Positions 8,582 through 18,129 of a stretch of 64,000 nucleotides of DNA are shown here, piece by piece. A program made the position numbers and the translations under genes. A model generated the notes under the pieces. That model made no database searches and had not been told where the DNA came from. It saw only the letters and a list, made by a program, of their open reading frames with translations. Every line of letters begins with the position of its first letter. The first letter of the stretch is position 1. This stretch comes from Pseudarthrobacter sp. NamE5 (GTDB lineage: Bacteria; Actinomycetota; Actinomycetes; Actinomycetales; Micrococcaceae), in assembly GCF_005796225.1 (NCBI RefSeq), contig NZ_CM016730.1, forward strand, positions 163,931-227,930. Reading direction: 5' to 3'.

Positions 8582-9265
8582 ATGTCGACTCTTACTCTTG
8601 TGATGCCGGATGGAACAACTGAGGACGTCCGGGTACTCCATTTGCTTAACGCGGGCTACGCAGGACGTGAACAACAAGAAGTGCAGGCGCATATCGCTGA
8701 GCTGGCTCAGCTTGGTGTAGCTGCACCTTCCGCGACACCGGCCCTTTACCCAGTCTCTCCCTATCTCGCTCAGCAGACGGACACTGTTCATGTGCAGCAC
8801 GATAAGACCTCTGGTGAAGCGGAATGGGCTCTCATCATCACCGAGGACGACGTGCTACTGACCGTCGCATGCGACCACACCGACAGAGCTTTAGAGGTAC
8901 ATGGGGTTGCGTGGAGCAAGAATGCGAGTCCTAACGTGCTGGGACGCCAAGCGTGGAAACTGGATCACATCCGCGAGCACTTGGACAGCATTACCCTTCG
9001 AGCATGGGTTGGCACTGGGCACGATGAGGAGCTGATCCAGGACACTACCCTGGAGACACTGCTATCCCCGGATTATTGGCTGCGTGTTCTATCTGACAGG
9101 GGGCTTCGCGAGGCCGGTACAGTGCTGATGTCGGGAACGGTTGCGATGATTCACGGCATTGATCAATTCGGTTCTACCTGGCGGGTCGAACTTGCCGATC
9201 CGGTCCTAAATCGTTCTCTTGAACTGAAGTACAACATCGTTGTCATGCCTGCGCCTGTTGGCTAG
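8582..9265 (+). CDS. DUF2848 family protein
   Basis: 227 aa from ATG 8582; AAGGAG ends 5 nt upstream, whereas the adjacent ATG 8579 would leave only 2 nt and the longer GTG 8531 start has no ribosome site. Family features: HLLNAGYAGREQQEVQAHI near the start, the ALYPVSPYL segment, a central DHTDRALEVHG motif, LDHIREHLDSITLRAWV, and a terminal LADPVLNRSLELKYNI. DUF2848 proteins resemble the fumarylacetoacetate-hydrolase fold and are of unknown activity; DHTDR could be a metal/catalytic site. It is followed at 117 bp by a cupin. Confidence 0.85.
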   Translation: MSTLTLVMPDGTTEDVRVLHLLNAGYAGREQQEVQAHIAELAQLGVAAPSATPALYPVSPYLAQQTDTVHVQHDKTSGEAEWALIITEDDVLLTVACDHTDRALEVHGVAWSKNASPNVLGRQAWKLDHIREHLDSITLRAWVGTGHDEELIQDTTLETLLSPDYWLRVLSDRGLREAGTVLMSGTVAMIHGIDQFGSTWRVELADPVLNRSLELKYNIVVMPAPVG

Positions 9266-9382
9266 TTCGTGGATGCAGCATGGTCACGCCGCACCTATAA
9301 GGAGCGGCGTGAAGTTCGTCAGAATCACACAATGCCGGACCAATACTGGGTTGCGGACCCTAATGCGGTACAAGGAGAAATG

Positions 9383-9715
9383 ATGTCAAAACCAAAAATT
9401 GAGTTTCATGTTCCTTCAGGGGAGTGGGTGATGGCGAGCAACTCAGGGATTTCTGATCAGATCCTGGCTCGTGACGAAGCTACTGGTGACACGACCCTGC
9501 TACAGCGTTATGAGCCGGGCGCGTCCACCCCTGAGGGCACCATCACGCACGACTATTGGGAGGAAGCGTTCATCGTGACAGGTACCTTAACTGACCTCGG
9601 ATTGGGCGTAACCTTCGATGCGGGGTCATATGCATGTCGACCGCCTGGCATGCAGCACGGGCCATTTACTAGCGCTACGGGGTGCCTAACTTTCATTGTA
9701 AACAGGTATTCCTAA
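9383..9715 (+). CDS. Cupin domain protein
   Basis: 110 aa from ATG 9383, 5 nt after AAGGAG; ATG 9380 is adjacent. The sequence shows cupin strands: EPGASTPEGTITHDYWEEAFIVTGTLT, then GSYACRPPGMQHGPFTSATGC. Metal ligands are probably His (TITHDYWEE), Glu and the later His in PPGMQHGPF. Cupins of this size are often dioxygenases, isomerases or ligand sensors. Same direction as the DUF2848 gene and probably co-transcribed. A longer frame from 9269 exists but lacks conservation and a ribosome site. Confidence 0.8.
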   Translation: MSKPKIEFHVPSGEWVMASNSGISDQILARDEATGDTTLLQRYEPGASTPEGTITHDYWEEAFIVTGTLTDLGLGVTFDAGSYACRPPGMQHGPFTSATGCLTFIVNRYS

Positions 9716-10144
9716 CTCAAATCCCTGCTGACAGATCGCTTTTACCAGCTTCAGTGAGGCACACCCCGCGTCAAACTGAATAGCATCGCCTCCAAATCAG
9801 GCGAGGCTACTTCGGATAATTCAGGTGCACCTTTCGGGCAACATCTATAGCCTAACGCCGAGATGCCCCGGTGGTGACTGCTCGACGGGTAACGACTCTG
9901 GGGCGGCAGATCGAGCGTGGTTCCCGTGAACGAAGCGTTGTGGCTTCAGTACCGCGATTTCTGAACAGCGCGCCCAGGGGCATGGCTGCCCCAACGTCCT
10001 TTAAGTTCTGCGGCATGACCGTCGACATATGTGGCTGCTAAGACACCCACAATCAGCTCCTCGAAAAACGACGGGCTTTGTCGAGCATCAACTGAAAGAG
10101 AACCGCACATAGCTATGTACAAATGATCGAGAAGGAGTCTTCAC
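9716..10144. other. Intergenic region, nothing recognised
   Basis: 429 bp without a supported gene. The only clear signal is the ribosome site AGAAGGAG just before ATG 10145. No operator palindrome of the 5792 type was found here. Confidence 0.5.
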
Positions 10145-10696
10145 ATGAGCGCTTCTACCACTCAGGACCGTCACCGGGAGGTGCTCCGTGCGATAATCGG
10201 ACTTGCTCCAGACGGTGTTGCGTATGTTCCCAGCGCGAGTATCGCACCCATCATAGACGGGGCACTGGAGGCCCAGGCGAACGGTGATCTTGCACTGGTG
10301 TACCCGGTGTCCCGTGAAGAGGAGGCAATGGGCCTTGTCGGCGCGTACCCTTTCGCCGGCAAGTTCGGCGTCATAATCATGCAGGACAACGGTTTCGGCA
10401 ACGCCCTGACTGCGTTAACCACATTCGCCGCGGCCTACCACTTGCCGCTGCTCATCGTGGCGAACACCCGCGGTGGGTTGGGCGAGTACAACTCGATGAT
10501 CCACAGCATCTCCGAGCCCGTTCCGGAACTGCTGCGCTCTGCAAACATCCCGGTATTTCGTGTAGACCGTCGAAACCCCCCAGAGGACTGGGGCGCCACC
10601 GTGAAGGAAGCCGGCAATCACGCAAAAATGACGTTCCGCCCGGTCACTGTCCTGATGGAGTTCTACGACCATAAAGATGGAAAGGCCAAGGCATGA
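10145..10696 (+). CDS. TPP-dependent 2-oxo-acid decarboxylase, alpha (PYR) subunit, sulfo-/phosphonopyruvate decarboxylase type
   Basis: 183 aa. It is a stand-alone pyrimidine-binding domain: VYPVSREEEAMGLVGAYPFAGKFGVIIMQDNGFGNALTAL. The conserved Glu in SREEEAMG is expected to activate the TPP ylide. Half-size subunits of this layout are known for sulfopyruvate decarboxylase (ComD) and phosphonopyruvate decarboxylases. Its stop overlaps the start of the beta-subunit gene (ATGA), and an aldehyde dehydrogenase follows. The likely job is decarboxylating a 2-oxo acid to an aldehyde in the cytoplasm. Sulfopyruvate is one candidate; the substrate cannot be read from sequence. Confidence 0.8.
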   Translation: MSASTTQDRHREVLRAIIGLAPDGVAYVPSASIAPIIDGALEAQANGDLALVYPVSREEEAMGLVGAYPFAGKFGVIIMQDNGFGNALTALTTFAAAYHLPLLIVANTRGGLGEYNSMIHSISEPVPELLRSANIPVFRVDRRNPPEDWGATVKEAGNHAKMTFRPVTVLMEFYDHKDGKAKA

Positions 10697-11271
10697 AACG
10701 CATCGAAGCCCTCCGGGCGGTAGTAGACGCAACCTCGGACCTCCCCGTCATCGCCACGTGCGCTGCGACCAGCCGCGAACTTGCCTCCATTGAAGACCGT
10801 GACAATCACCTTTATCTTCTTGACGCGATGGGGCTTGCGGTCTCAGTCGGCACGGGCTTGGCCCAGGCGATCGAGGGAAGCGCTGTTTTGCGGGCAGTTG
10901 TTATTGAAGGTGACGGGTCATTGCTGATGAATCCGGGAGCTGCACTGACTGCCGGTTATCTGAGGCCGGAAAACCTGGTTATCGTGCTGCTGGACAACGG
11001 CGTGTACGCCTCCACCGCGTCGATCCCAACCCACGCGCAGCAGCTGGACCTTGGTCGCATTGCCGAGGCCGTGGACCTGAAAGTCCTCCAGGTGCAGAAC
11101 ACCGAGGAATTGGCCCTGGCTCTGAGGCAGACCCTGTCCGAAAACGGGCCGTGGTTCATCCACGCACGAACCGAACCCGGCAACGAGCCCGGGATCGAGC
11201 TGCTGTTAATCGATCCAGTGGTGCACGGTGACCGTTTTCGCCGATGGCTCAGCCAGCGCCTGCATGCCTGA
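10693..11271 (+). CDS. TPP-dependent 2-oxo-acid decarboxylase, beta (PP) subunit
   Basis: 192 aa. It contains the TPP diphosphate/Mg motif GDGSLLMN (73-80) with the closing NG of VIVLLDNGVYAST about 27 residues on. It overlaps the alpha gene by 4 bp, which fits stoichiometric expression of an alpha-beta enzyme. ComE of sulfopyruvate decarboxylase has this size and motif order. Reaction expected: 2-oxo acid to aldehyde plus CO2. Confidence 0.8.
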   Translation: MKRIEALRAVVDATSDLPVIATCAATSRELASIEDRDNHLYLLDAMGLAVSVGTGLAQAIEGSAVLRAVVIEGDGSLLMNPGAALTAGYLRPENLVIVLLDNGVYASTASIPTHAQQLDLGRIAEAVDLKVLQVQNTEELALALRQTLSENGPWFIHARTEPGNEPGIELLLIDPVVHGDRFRRWLSQRLHA

Positions 11272-11340
11272 AGCGCTGCGGGCCCGAAAGCCAACTGACC
11301 CGTAAAACTATTTGCATCATAATTGCGACGGGAGCATTGA

Positions 11341-12801
11341 ATGAGTAGTGGACCTACTCTGGACCTCAGCCGAAGTAAGCTCTTCATCGGCGGGGAATGG
11401 AGACATGGGCGAACCGGCCAGACCCTCCCGGTCATCAACCCGGCAACGGGAGAAGCCTTTGCCTACGTAGCCGACGCCACCGTCGAAGATGGCCTGGCCG
11501 CATTGGACGCCGCCTGTACCGTCCAGAACAGCTGGGCGGCTACACCTGCCCGAGTCCGGGCTGACATCCTTGCCCGCACGTACCAAAGCATCATCGACCG
11601 CCGGCATGAATTCGCATGCCTGATCGCGGACGAGATGGGCAAACCTTGGGCGGAAGCCCAGACCGAAGTTGACTATAGTGCCGGGTTCTTCCGCTGGTTC
11701 GCCGAATCTGCGGGACGCATCCACGCCGAAGGCCAGCTCGGCCTCGAGCCCGGCTCCAAGTACCATATCGCCGTATCCAAGCGCCCGGTCGGCCCGTCCC
11801 TTCTGATCACCCCCTGGAACTTCCCTCTCGCCATGGGCGCCCGCAAGATTGCCCCGGCCCTTGCCGCTGGCTGTACCACAGTGCTCAAACCCGCCGCCCA
11901 GACCCCTCTGACTTCCCTGCTGCTCGCCCAGGTCCTACAAGAAGCAGGGGTCCCGGCCGGCGTCATAAACGTCGTTGTTACAGGTAACTCCAGGGACCTG
12001 ATCGCTGCCATCATGAAGGACCAACGTACTCGGAAGATTTCCTTCACCGGATCCACCAAGGTCGGAAAGAGGCTCCTGGCCCAAGCCGCACAGAACGTCA
12101 TGAACACCTCCATGGAGCTCGGCGGCAACGCACCGCTGATTGTGTTCGACGACGCCGACATCGAAGTCGCTCTCGAAGGCGCCTTCTTGGCAAAACTGCG
12201 CAACGGTGGACAGTCCTGCGTAGCCGCGAACAGAATTTATGTCCAAACCGGCATTGAAGCCGAGTTCACCGCAAAATTCATCGAACGCCTCGCAGCCCTA
12301 CGGGTCGGTGACCCTCACGACCCGAACACAGTTTTGGGTCCGCTTATCGACGACAAGCAGCGCAGCACTGTCCACAGCCTTGTCACCGACGCGGTCACCA
12401 AGGGCGCCACCTGCCCCATCGGGGGCCAGATTATCGAAGGGGCCGGCTACTACTACCCGGCGACCGTCCTGACGGACATCCCTGCCGACGCCATAATCAG
12501 GAAGAAGGAGATTTTCGGCCCCGTGGCCGCCATCTACACCTTCAACACTGAACTAGATGTGATCGACCAGGCCAACGGCACCCCTTATGGCCTAGCCTCC
12601 TATGTCTTCACACAAAACCTCGCACGTGCACTGCGCGTTGCTAACGCCATTGACGCGGGCATGACCGGCATAAACTGTGGCCTCATCTCCAACCCTGCCG
12701 CCCCCTTCGGCGGGACAAAACAGTCAGGCCTCGGACGCGAAGGTGGCACCGAAGGCCTCGGCGCCTATCAAGAAACCAAATACACCGGCATTCAGCTTTG
12801 A
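11341..12801 (+). CDS. NAD(P)-dependent aldehyde dehydrogenase (succinate-semialdehyde dehydrogenase type)
   Basis: 486 aa, full length for the family. Catalytic Cys293 in NGGQSCVAANRIYV, general-base Glu259 in MELGGNAPLIVFDDAD, cofactor loop FTGSTKVGKRL, and the late motif KEIFGPVAAIYTF are all intact. It follows the two decarboxylase subunits by 69 bp on the same strand, so it most likely oxidises the aldehyde they release to a carboxylic acid. Nearest family by motifs is GabD-like; the true substrate could equally be sulfoacetaldehyde or a malonate-semialdehyde-like compound. Confidence 0.9.
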   Translation: MSSGPTLDLSRSKLFIGGEWRHGRTGQTLPVINPATGEAFAYVADATVEDGLAALDAACTVQNSWAATPARVRADILARTYQSIIDRRHEFACLIADEMGKPWAEAQTEVDYSAGFFRWFAESAGRIHAEGQLGLEPGSKYHIAVSKRPVGPSLLITPWNFPLAMGARKIAPALAAGCTTVLKPAAQTPLTSLLLAQVLQEAGVPAGVINVVVTGNSRDLIAAIMKDQRTRKISFTGSTKVGKRLLAQAAQNVMNTSMELGGNAPLIVFDDADIEVALEGAFLAKLRNGGQSCVAANRIYVQTGIEAEFTAKFIERLAALRVGDPHDPNTVLGPLIDDKQRSTVHSLVTDAVTKGATCPIGGQIIEGAGYYYPATVLTDIPADAIIRKKEIFGPVAAIYTFNTELDVIDQANGTPYGLASYVFTQNLARALRVANAIDAGMTGINCGLISNPAAPFGGTKQSGLGREGGTEGLGAYQETKYTGIQL

Positions 12802-13084
12802 TCGGACAGGTCGGACTAACCGCAGGCAGAACCGGCAGGATCGGTCCTTCCTGTGGCTGCTCCTACAGAACTGATACCTGTTCCCCAGCGGCGAGGATCT
12901 GCACAGTGTCAACACCGTGTGCGGCTCCCAATTGCGATCCGCTGTCAGGCGTATCGGCCTGCACTGGAAGCCGCGCCCTCAAGTTGTTGGTGCCGCATCT
13001 GTCCGTTTGTGCAATTGCGAGTTGATCTGGTGTTCAAGCACAGCCGGCGGAGAAGCCATTATGACGATTGTTCGAGGCGAACCA

Positions 13085-13550
13085 ACTAAACGCCGATAAT
13101 GGATATTCCGTCAGGTATCTACACTGCCGCTCCCGTCAAAGTTTCTCTGAGGTCCCCTTACCGTGAAGTCTGGGGGACGGGGGGTGGCGGGCAGAGCGGT
13201 GCAACTTGCGGCCGCCGGTCCACAGTCGTATCTGGCGTACGGCAAACCTCGCGACGGATCGCGTTTCCGTCAAAATAGCGCGGTATTTCGTTTTCTTGGC
13301 AGTGACTCAATGGTCTCCTCAGATCCCACCCTGACAGTAGAGGGGCAGGAAACCGATAGTGCGATAGGCCGCGAATCATGGAAATAGTCCGAAAATCGGG
13401 GCTAAAAGAAAACAGCTTGGCGAAGGGGCCTGCGATGTTGCCCTTTGTGGCTCGGCAGGCGCCCGAGAACAAGAGCAGAGTGCACCGACAGTCGGATCCT
13501 CCCTTGTCAGGCAGCCCGGCCGTCAGATTGGGGTGTGCTTTCAACGGACA
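13085..13550 (+). repeat. Dispersed repeat, copy A
   Basis: Begins with gccgataatggatattccg. Later it carries cagtgactcaatgg and cagatcccaccctgacag, cgagaacaagagcag, and attggggtgtg near its end. The same blocks in the same order occur at 23705-24095 with many substitutions. Its function is unknown; it could be a remnant or leader of an insertion element. Confidence 0.6.
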
Positions 13551-13854
13551 CTCTGCGAAAGATTCATGCGTTGGCCTGCAATTCGGGCTCTTCTTACCTT
13601 GGCGCCCCTGCTGCCAAGCGTCCTGAGCTGACCGCTCCGGTAGGCATCCTGCCCGTCCCTTAACCACAGCCTGTTCGACTGTGGTTGCAGCCCTCCGCAG
13701 TGGCCGCTGAACGCCGCTTTGCCCGAACCAGCTTTCTGTCCGTGGTGTACGGGTTCCTTCCTTTGGGAGGTGATTAGCCGCTCCTGACAGGACCTGCCGA
13801 TGGCTTGCAATTCAAAATCGTGTCCGACGATGATCCATCCCGAATCCTTTGGTG

Positions 13855-13879
13855 AGGCGGGGTAACAATGCCCCGCCTT
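13855..13879. terminator. Strong hairpin in the non-coding region
   Basis: Arms AGGCGGGG and CCCCGCCT around an 8-nt loop. It is not directly behind an intact gene, so its role as a terminator is uncertain. Confidence 0.4.
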
Positions 13880-14272
13880 GTGGGGAAATATTTTGGGCCT
13901 GCCGTTGGTCTTGAGATGGCACGAAGGGTTACGAAACGACTCCCACCTTGCTTCCTCGTCCTAATTCCACGGGAAAATCCGCGCAATCGGTACCTACCAG
14001 GGGTTGTTTGAGGACGATTCGCGACGCAACGCGACGGTGTACCAGTGGGTAGGTTTCGCTGCATTGCCCTGGATTTCTCTAGTTTCCGCCGCATGTCGTT
14101 GTGCGTCAGGTTTGCTCTGTGCGACGCCGTGTGATCTGACCGTTACTCCCGGTTTCCCTCCATTAACGGCGCTCTTCTGCGGCGGTTTCTTCTCTGCTCT
14201 CATGGTGGACACAACGCAAGGCGGCCACACCCCGTCCCACACATTCCACCCTCGAAGCTAAGAAAGTCCCTT

Positions 14273-15313
14273 ATGAAAAACGCGCACATATCCCGCAGAA
14301 CCTTCTCTGTCCTCGGCGTGGCCGCGGCCATGTCCGTCTCCTTGGTAGTGTCCGGCTGCGGGGGCCCGGCGACTGCTCAGGACAGTACTGGAGCACCTGA
14401 GGTTACGGAACTGCGCTACGAAGGCTCAGCCAACAGCGTCAGCCTTCCGGAGTTGGCCGAGGACCTTGGCTATCTGGGTAATGTGAAGCTGAACTGGGTG
14501 GGAAACACCATCAGCGGCCCGGCCAGCATCCAATCGGCCGCGACCGGTGCCACCGATTTCGGGGGTGCGTTCTCCGGGGCCGTCGTTAAACTCATCGAGG
14601 CAGGCGCCCCGGTAACTGCCGTCATCAACTACTACGGGTCGGACGAGAAGACCTTTTACGGCTTCTACGTCAAGGACGACAGCCCGATCCGCACCCCCCG
14701 GGATCTCATCGGCAAGAAGGTGGCCGTGAACACTCTGGGCGCGCACCACGACGCGGTCTTGAACAGCTACCTGAAGAAAAACGGTCTCAGCCAGGACGAG
14801 ATCAAGCAGGTCCAGCTTGTCGTGGTTCCACCCAACGACACCGAGGAAGCCATCCGCCGTGGCCAGGTCGACGTCGGGGTCCTGGGCGGGGTGCTGCAGG
14901 ACAATGCTGTCGCCAAGGGTGGGCTTCGTTCTCTTTTCAGCGACTTCGAGCTGTTCGGAACGTTCGCCGGCGGCCAGTACGTCCTGCGCAAAGACTTCAT
15001 CGAAAAGAACCCGGAGACCACGAAGATCTTCACCACCGGCGTCGCCAAGGCCATCGAGTGGGAACGCACCACCCCGCGCGATGAGGTGATCGCCCGCTTC
15101 ACCAGCATCATCGAAAAGCGCCAGCGTAATGAAAGCACCGCGGCGTTGAAGTACTGGAAGAGCGTCGGCGTGCCAGCTAAGGGGGCCATCACCGACCAGG
15201 ACTTCAACCGCTGGTCAGAATGGCTGAAAGACACCGGCATCGTCACCGGGGACATCACACCGTCCAAGTACTACACCAACGAATACAACGGATTGCTGAA
15301 GGCCTCATCATGA
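14273..15313 (+). CDS. ABC transporter substrate-binding lipoprotein, sulfonate/nitrate/taurine (SsuA) type
   Basis: 346 aa. The N-terminus has twin arginines (SRRTFSVLG, Arg8-Arg9), a hydrophobic stretch and a lipobox ending VVSGC with Cys29, so it is a lipoprotein possibly exported by Tat. The mature part shows AATGATDFGGAFSGAVVKLIEAGAPV and DLIGKKVAVNTLGAHHDAVLN, typical of the SsuA/TauA/NMT1-like fold. It overlaps the ATPase gene by 4 bp (ATGA) and heads an SsuABC-type operon with a dioxygenase and a flavin monooxygenase, indicating capture of an organosulfonate or similar compound outside the membrane. Confidence 0.9.
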   Translation: MKNAHISRRTFSVLGVAAAMSVSLVVSGCGGPATAQDSTGAPEVTELRYEGSANSVSLPELAEDLGYLGNVKLNWVGNTISGPASIQSAATGATDFGGAFSGAVVKLIEAGAPVTAVINYYGSDEKTFYGFYVKDDSPIRTPRDLIGKKVAVNTLGAHHDAVLNSYLKKNGLSQDEIKQVQLVVVPPNDTEEAIRRGQVDVGVLGGVLQDNAVAKGGLRSLFSDFELFGTFAGGQYVLRKDFIEKNPETTKIFTTGVAKAIEWERTTPRDEVIARFTSIIEKRQRNESTAALKYWKSVGVPAKGAITDQDFNRWSEWLKDTGIVTGDITPSKYYTNEYNGLLKASS

Positions 15314-16212
15314 CGCAGAGCTACGTGCCTAAAATCAGCCTGCAGAACGTCGGGAAAACCTTCACCGTCAGGCCTACCAAGGACGCCCCGCTCGGTTCAA
15401 CCCTAACGGCTCTGGACGGTATCACCCTTGACGTCGCCGCTGGGGAATTCCTCACTTTGGTTGGTCCCAGCGGGTCCGGGAAAACAACACTGCTGGACCT
15501 CCTGGCCGGGCTGACCCGGCCAGATACCGGAAAGGTGCTGCTGGACGGCAAAGAGGTCACCGGGCCGGGCAAGGACAGGGCTGTTGTCTTCCAGCAATAC
15601 GCACTGTTTCCCTGGCGCACGGCCGCGGCGAATGTCTCCTTCGGGTTGGAAGGCACCGGACCGGACGGCAAACGCCTCAGCCGCAGGGAACGTGCAGAAA
15701 GGGCCCGCACCTACCTTGACCTTGTGGGCTTGGCCGGCTTTGAGGACCGTTACCCGCACGAACTCTCCGGCGGAATGAAGCAGCGCGTGGCAATCGCCAG
15801 AAGCCTCGCCTATGAGCCGGACGTCCTGCTAATGGACGAGCCTTTCGCCGCCTTGGACGCCCAAACACGCGAACAGTTGCAGGAGGAGCTGCTGCGGATC
15901 TGGCGGACCACCGGGAAGACCATCATCTTCATCACCCACGGCATCGATGAAGCGGTTTATCTGGGCCAGCGCGTTGCTGTGCTCAGCTCACGCCCCGGCC
16001 GGCTCAAGGAAATCGTCCCAATCAACCTCGGAGACAGGACCCGGGATGGCGACGTCCGATCCGACGCGAGGTTCGTGGAGCACCGGCACAAAGTCTGGGC
16101 GCTCCTTCACGACGAAGTCCTCAAGGCCCAGCAAGCCGGTCACACCAAGATCCTCCCCGACGGCACCGCACCCGATGAAACCCCGCAGCCTATCAGCGGA
16201 AAGGCAGCCTGA
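15310..16212 (+). CDS. ABC transporter ATPase, SsuB/TauB type
   Basis: 300 aa. Start ATG 15310 overlaps the previous stop; the longer frame from 15220 lies inside the upstream gene and is not credible. Walker A GPSGSGKTT (52-60), Q-loop VVFQQYALFPW, signature LSGGMKQRVAIARSL, Walker B LLMDEPFAALD, H-loop ITHGIDEAV are all present. It energises import through the permease encoded next. Confidence 0.95.
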   Translation: MTQSYVPKISLQNVGKTFTVRPTKDAPLGSTLTALDGITLDVAAGEFLTLVGPSGSGKTTLLDLLAGLTRPDTGKVLLDGKEVTGPGKDRAVVFQQYALFPWRTAAANVSFGLEGTGPDGKRLSRRERAERARTYLDLVGLAGFEDRYPHELSGGMKQRVAIARSLAYEPDVLLMDEPFAALDAQTREQLQEELLRIWRTTGKTIIFITHGIDEAVYLGQRVAVLSSRPGRLKEIVPINLGDRTRDGDVRSDARFVEHRHKVWALLHDEVLKAQQAGHTKILPDGTAPDETPQPISGKAA

Positions 16213-17123
16213 TGAGCGCCCCAACCCTGACCACAAACACACACTCCACCACGCAGACCAGCGTCACCTCGCCCACCGCAGATGACGTCACCCTGCGGAG
16301 AAGCCCTGCTCCTGCAGCCGGTCTTTCCAGAATCAAAAGTGGACTAGTCAACGGCGGCCGGGCCCTTTGGAGGGCGGGTGCGATCCTGCTGTTCCTGCTT
16401 CTATGGGAACTCGGACCCCTCTACCTCGCCCCGGCCTCCACCCGGGTCTTCCTGCCGCCACTGCACGAAGTCCTCGCTGCTCTGGGCTCACTCATAGCCA
16501 ACGGCCAATTGCAGAACCACCTCGGCGCCAGCCTCACCCGGTCCGCGAGCGGATTTGGCATCGCCGTGGTCTCCGCCGTCGTCCTGGGCCTCCTCGTGGC
16601 CTGGTACGGAGCCCTTGACCGGTTCCTGAACCCCCTGCTCGAAGTTTTCCGGAATACCGCCGCGCTGGCCCTGCTCCCCGTGTTCACCCTGCTGCTCGGG
16701 ATCGGCGAAACCTCCAAGATCAGCATCGTGGCCTACGCCGCGTTCTTCCCGGTGCTCCTAAACACCATCGCCGGAGTTCGGACAGTAGACCCCCTATTGA
16801 TCCGCGCAGCCCGCTCCCTGGGACTGTCGAACTTCACTCTCTTCCAAAAAGTCATCCTTCCCTCAGCGGTACCAACCATCTTCACCGGCATCCGCATGGC
16901 CGGCACCTCATCAATCCTTGTCCTCATCGCCGCCGAGATGGTCGGCGCGAAAGCAGGCCTGGGCTACCTGATCGTCAATTCGCAGATGAGCTTCCTCATC
17001 CCCGACATGTACGCCGGCATCCTGGCCGTCTCACTGTTGGGCCTGGCCGTGAACTACCTGTTGGTCGGCGTCGAACGCCACTTCTCCCGCTGGCGTACCG
17101 CAGTCGGCTCCCGGAACAGCTGA
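16212..17123 (+). CDS. ABC transporter permease, SsuC/TauC type
   Basis: 303 aa; its ATG shares one base with the ATPase stop. After a polar 55-residue N-terminal tail there are about six membrane helices. The EAA-type cytoplasmic loop is visible as RAARSLGLSNFTLFQKVILPSA followed by PTIFTGIRMAGTSSILVLIAAEMVGAKAGLG. It forms the membrane pore with the SsuB-like ATPase. Confidence 0.95.
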   Translation: MSAPTLTTNTHSTTQTSVTSPTADDVTLRRSPAPAAGLSRIKSGLVNGGRALWRAGAILLFLLLWELGPLYLAPASTRVFLPPLHEVLAALGSLIANGQLQNHLGASLTRSASGFGIAVVSAVVLGLLVAWYGALDRFLNPLLEVFRNTAALALLPVFTLLLGIGETSKISIVAYAAFFPVLLNTIAGVRTVDPLLIRAARSLGLSNFTLFQKVILPSAVPTIFTGIRMAGTSSILVLIAAEMVGAKAGLGYLIVNSQMSFLIPDMYAGILAVSLLGLAVNYLLVGVERHFSRWRTAVGSRNS

Positions 17124-17178
17124 CCTTCCCCGCAAACACCATCCCTGAACCACAAACTGAACTGCAAAGGAACCCATC

Positions 17179-18129
17179 ATGTCCGTCATCACTGAAACCA
17201 GGCTCGAGTTCACCAAACTAGGCTCCCGCATCGGAGCTGAAATCCGCGGGCTGGATCTCAGCGCAGATCTCAGCGAGGCCACCATCGCCCAGATCCATGA
17301 AGCGTTGAACGAGCACAAGGCCCTCGTCTTCCGGGAAGCAAACGTGCTCGACGACGACGCCCAGGTCCGCTTCGCCAGCCGCTTCGGCCCGCTCACCAAC
17401 GCCCACCCCACGGTTGCGTCGGTGGACGGAAAGCCGGCGGTTCTCCCGGTGGACAGCGAAAACGGCAGCGCCAACAACTGGCACACCGACGTGACCTTCG
17501 TGGTCAACCCGCCCCAGGCCTCCACACTGCGCAGCATCACCCTGCCAACGTATGGCGGGGAAACACTCATCGCGTCCTCTGCCGGCGCGTACCAGGACCT
17601 ACCGGACGAGCTGCGCAATTTCACGGACACCCTGTGGGCAATTCACACCAATGACTACGACTACTCGGTTCCCAAGAACCTCGAACATGCCAACGCCGAG
17701 GAACGCCGCAAAGAGTTCACCCGCGTCCACTTCGAAACCGCCCATCCCGTGGTCCGCGTCCACCCGCTGACGGGGGAGCGGGGCCTGTTCATTGGAGGGT
17801 TCGCCCAGCGGCTGCGGATCGTGGGACTGTCCAACACCGAATCCAAAGACATCCTCCGGCTCCTGCAGGCCTACATCACCCGCCCGGAGAACGTGGTCCG
17901 GGTGAACTGGGAACCGAACCAGCTGGTCCTGTTCGACAACCGGATCACCCAGCACTACGCCCCGGACAACTACGACGGACAGCCCCGCAAACTGAACCGG
18001 GTTACCGTCGCCGGTGACATCCCGGTCGGGGTCGATGGCCGCCACAGCACCGCCATCAAGGGCGACTCGTCCACCTATTCCGAAACCGTTGTCCTGGAAG
18101 AGTCTGTTTTTGCCGGGGCGCAGCGATGA
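17179..18129 (+). CDS. TauD/TfdA-family Fe(II)/2-oxoglutarate dioxygenase
   Basis: 316 aa, ribosome site AAAGGAAC. Iron ligands: His102 and Asp104 in NNWHTDVTF, distal His259 in ITQHYAPDN; the 2-oxoglutarate-binding Arg is in KLNRVTVAGD near 275. Family members hydroxylate the carbon next to sulfonate, sulfate or ether groups, causing sulfite or sulfate release. Position within an SsuABC-type operon supports desulfonation or desulfation of an imported compound. It overlaps the next gene by 4 bp. Confidence 0.92.
   Translation: MSVITETRLEFTKLGSRIGAEIRGLDLSADLSEATIAQIHEALNEHKALVFREANVLDDDAQVRFASRFGPLTNAHPTVASVDGKPAVLPVDSENGSANNWHTDVTFVVNPPQASTLRSITLPTYGGETLIASSAGAYQDLPDELRNFTDTLWAIHTNDYDYSVPKNLEHANAEERRKEFTRVHFETAHPVVRVHPLTGERGLFIGGFAQRLRIVGLSNTESKDILRLLQAYITRPENVVRVNWEPNQLVLFDNRITQHYAPDNYDGQPRKLNRVTVAGDIPVGVDGRHSTAIKGDSSTYSETVVLEESVFAGAQR

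Larger units (their letters stand above)
12802..14272. other. 1.5-kb non-coding region containing a dispersed repeat
   Basis: No gene is supported; the ORFs here lack homology-like character. 13085-13550 is one copy of a diverged dispersed repeat (see separate entry). Two hairpins lie downstream: arms accacag/ctgtggt at about 13665-13687 and AGGCGGGG/CCCCGCCT at about 13855-13879. The region ends with the promoter and ribosome site of the ABC transporter operon. Confidence 0.5.

Noticed and set aside
13158..13667. 169-codon minus-strand ORF over repeat copy A
   Set aside because: The frame is not preserved in copy B (many indels between the copies), so it does not look like coding sequence.
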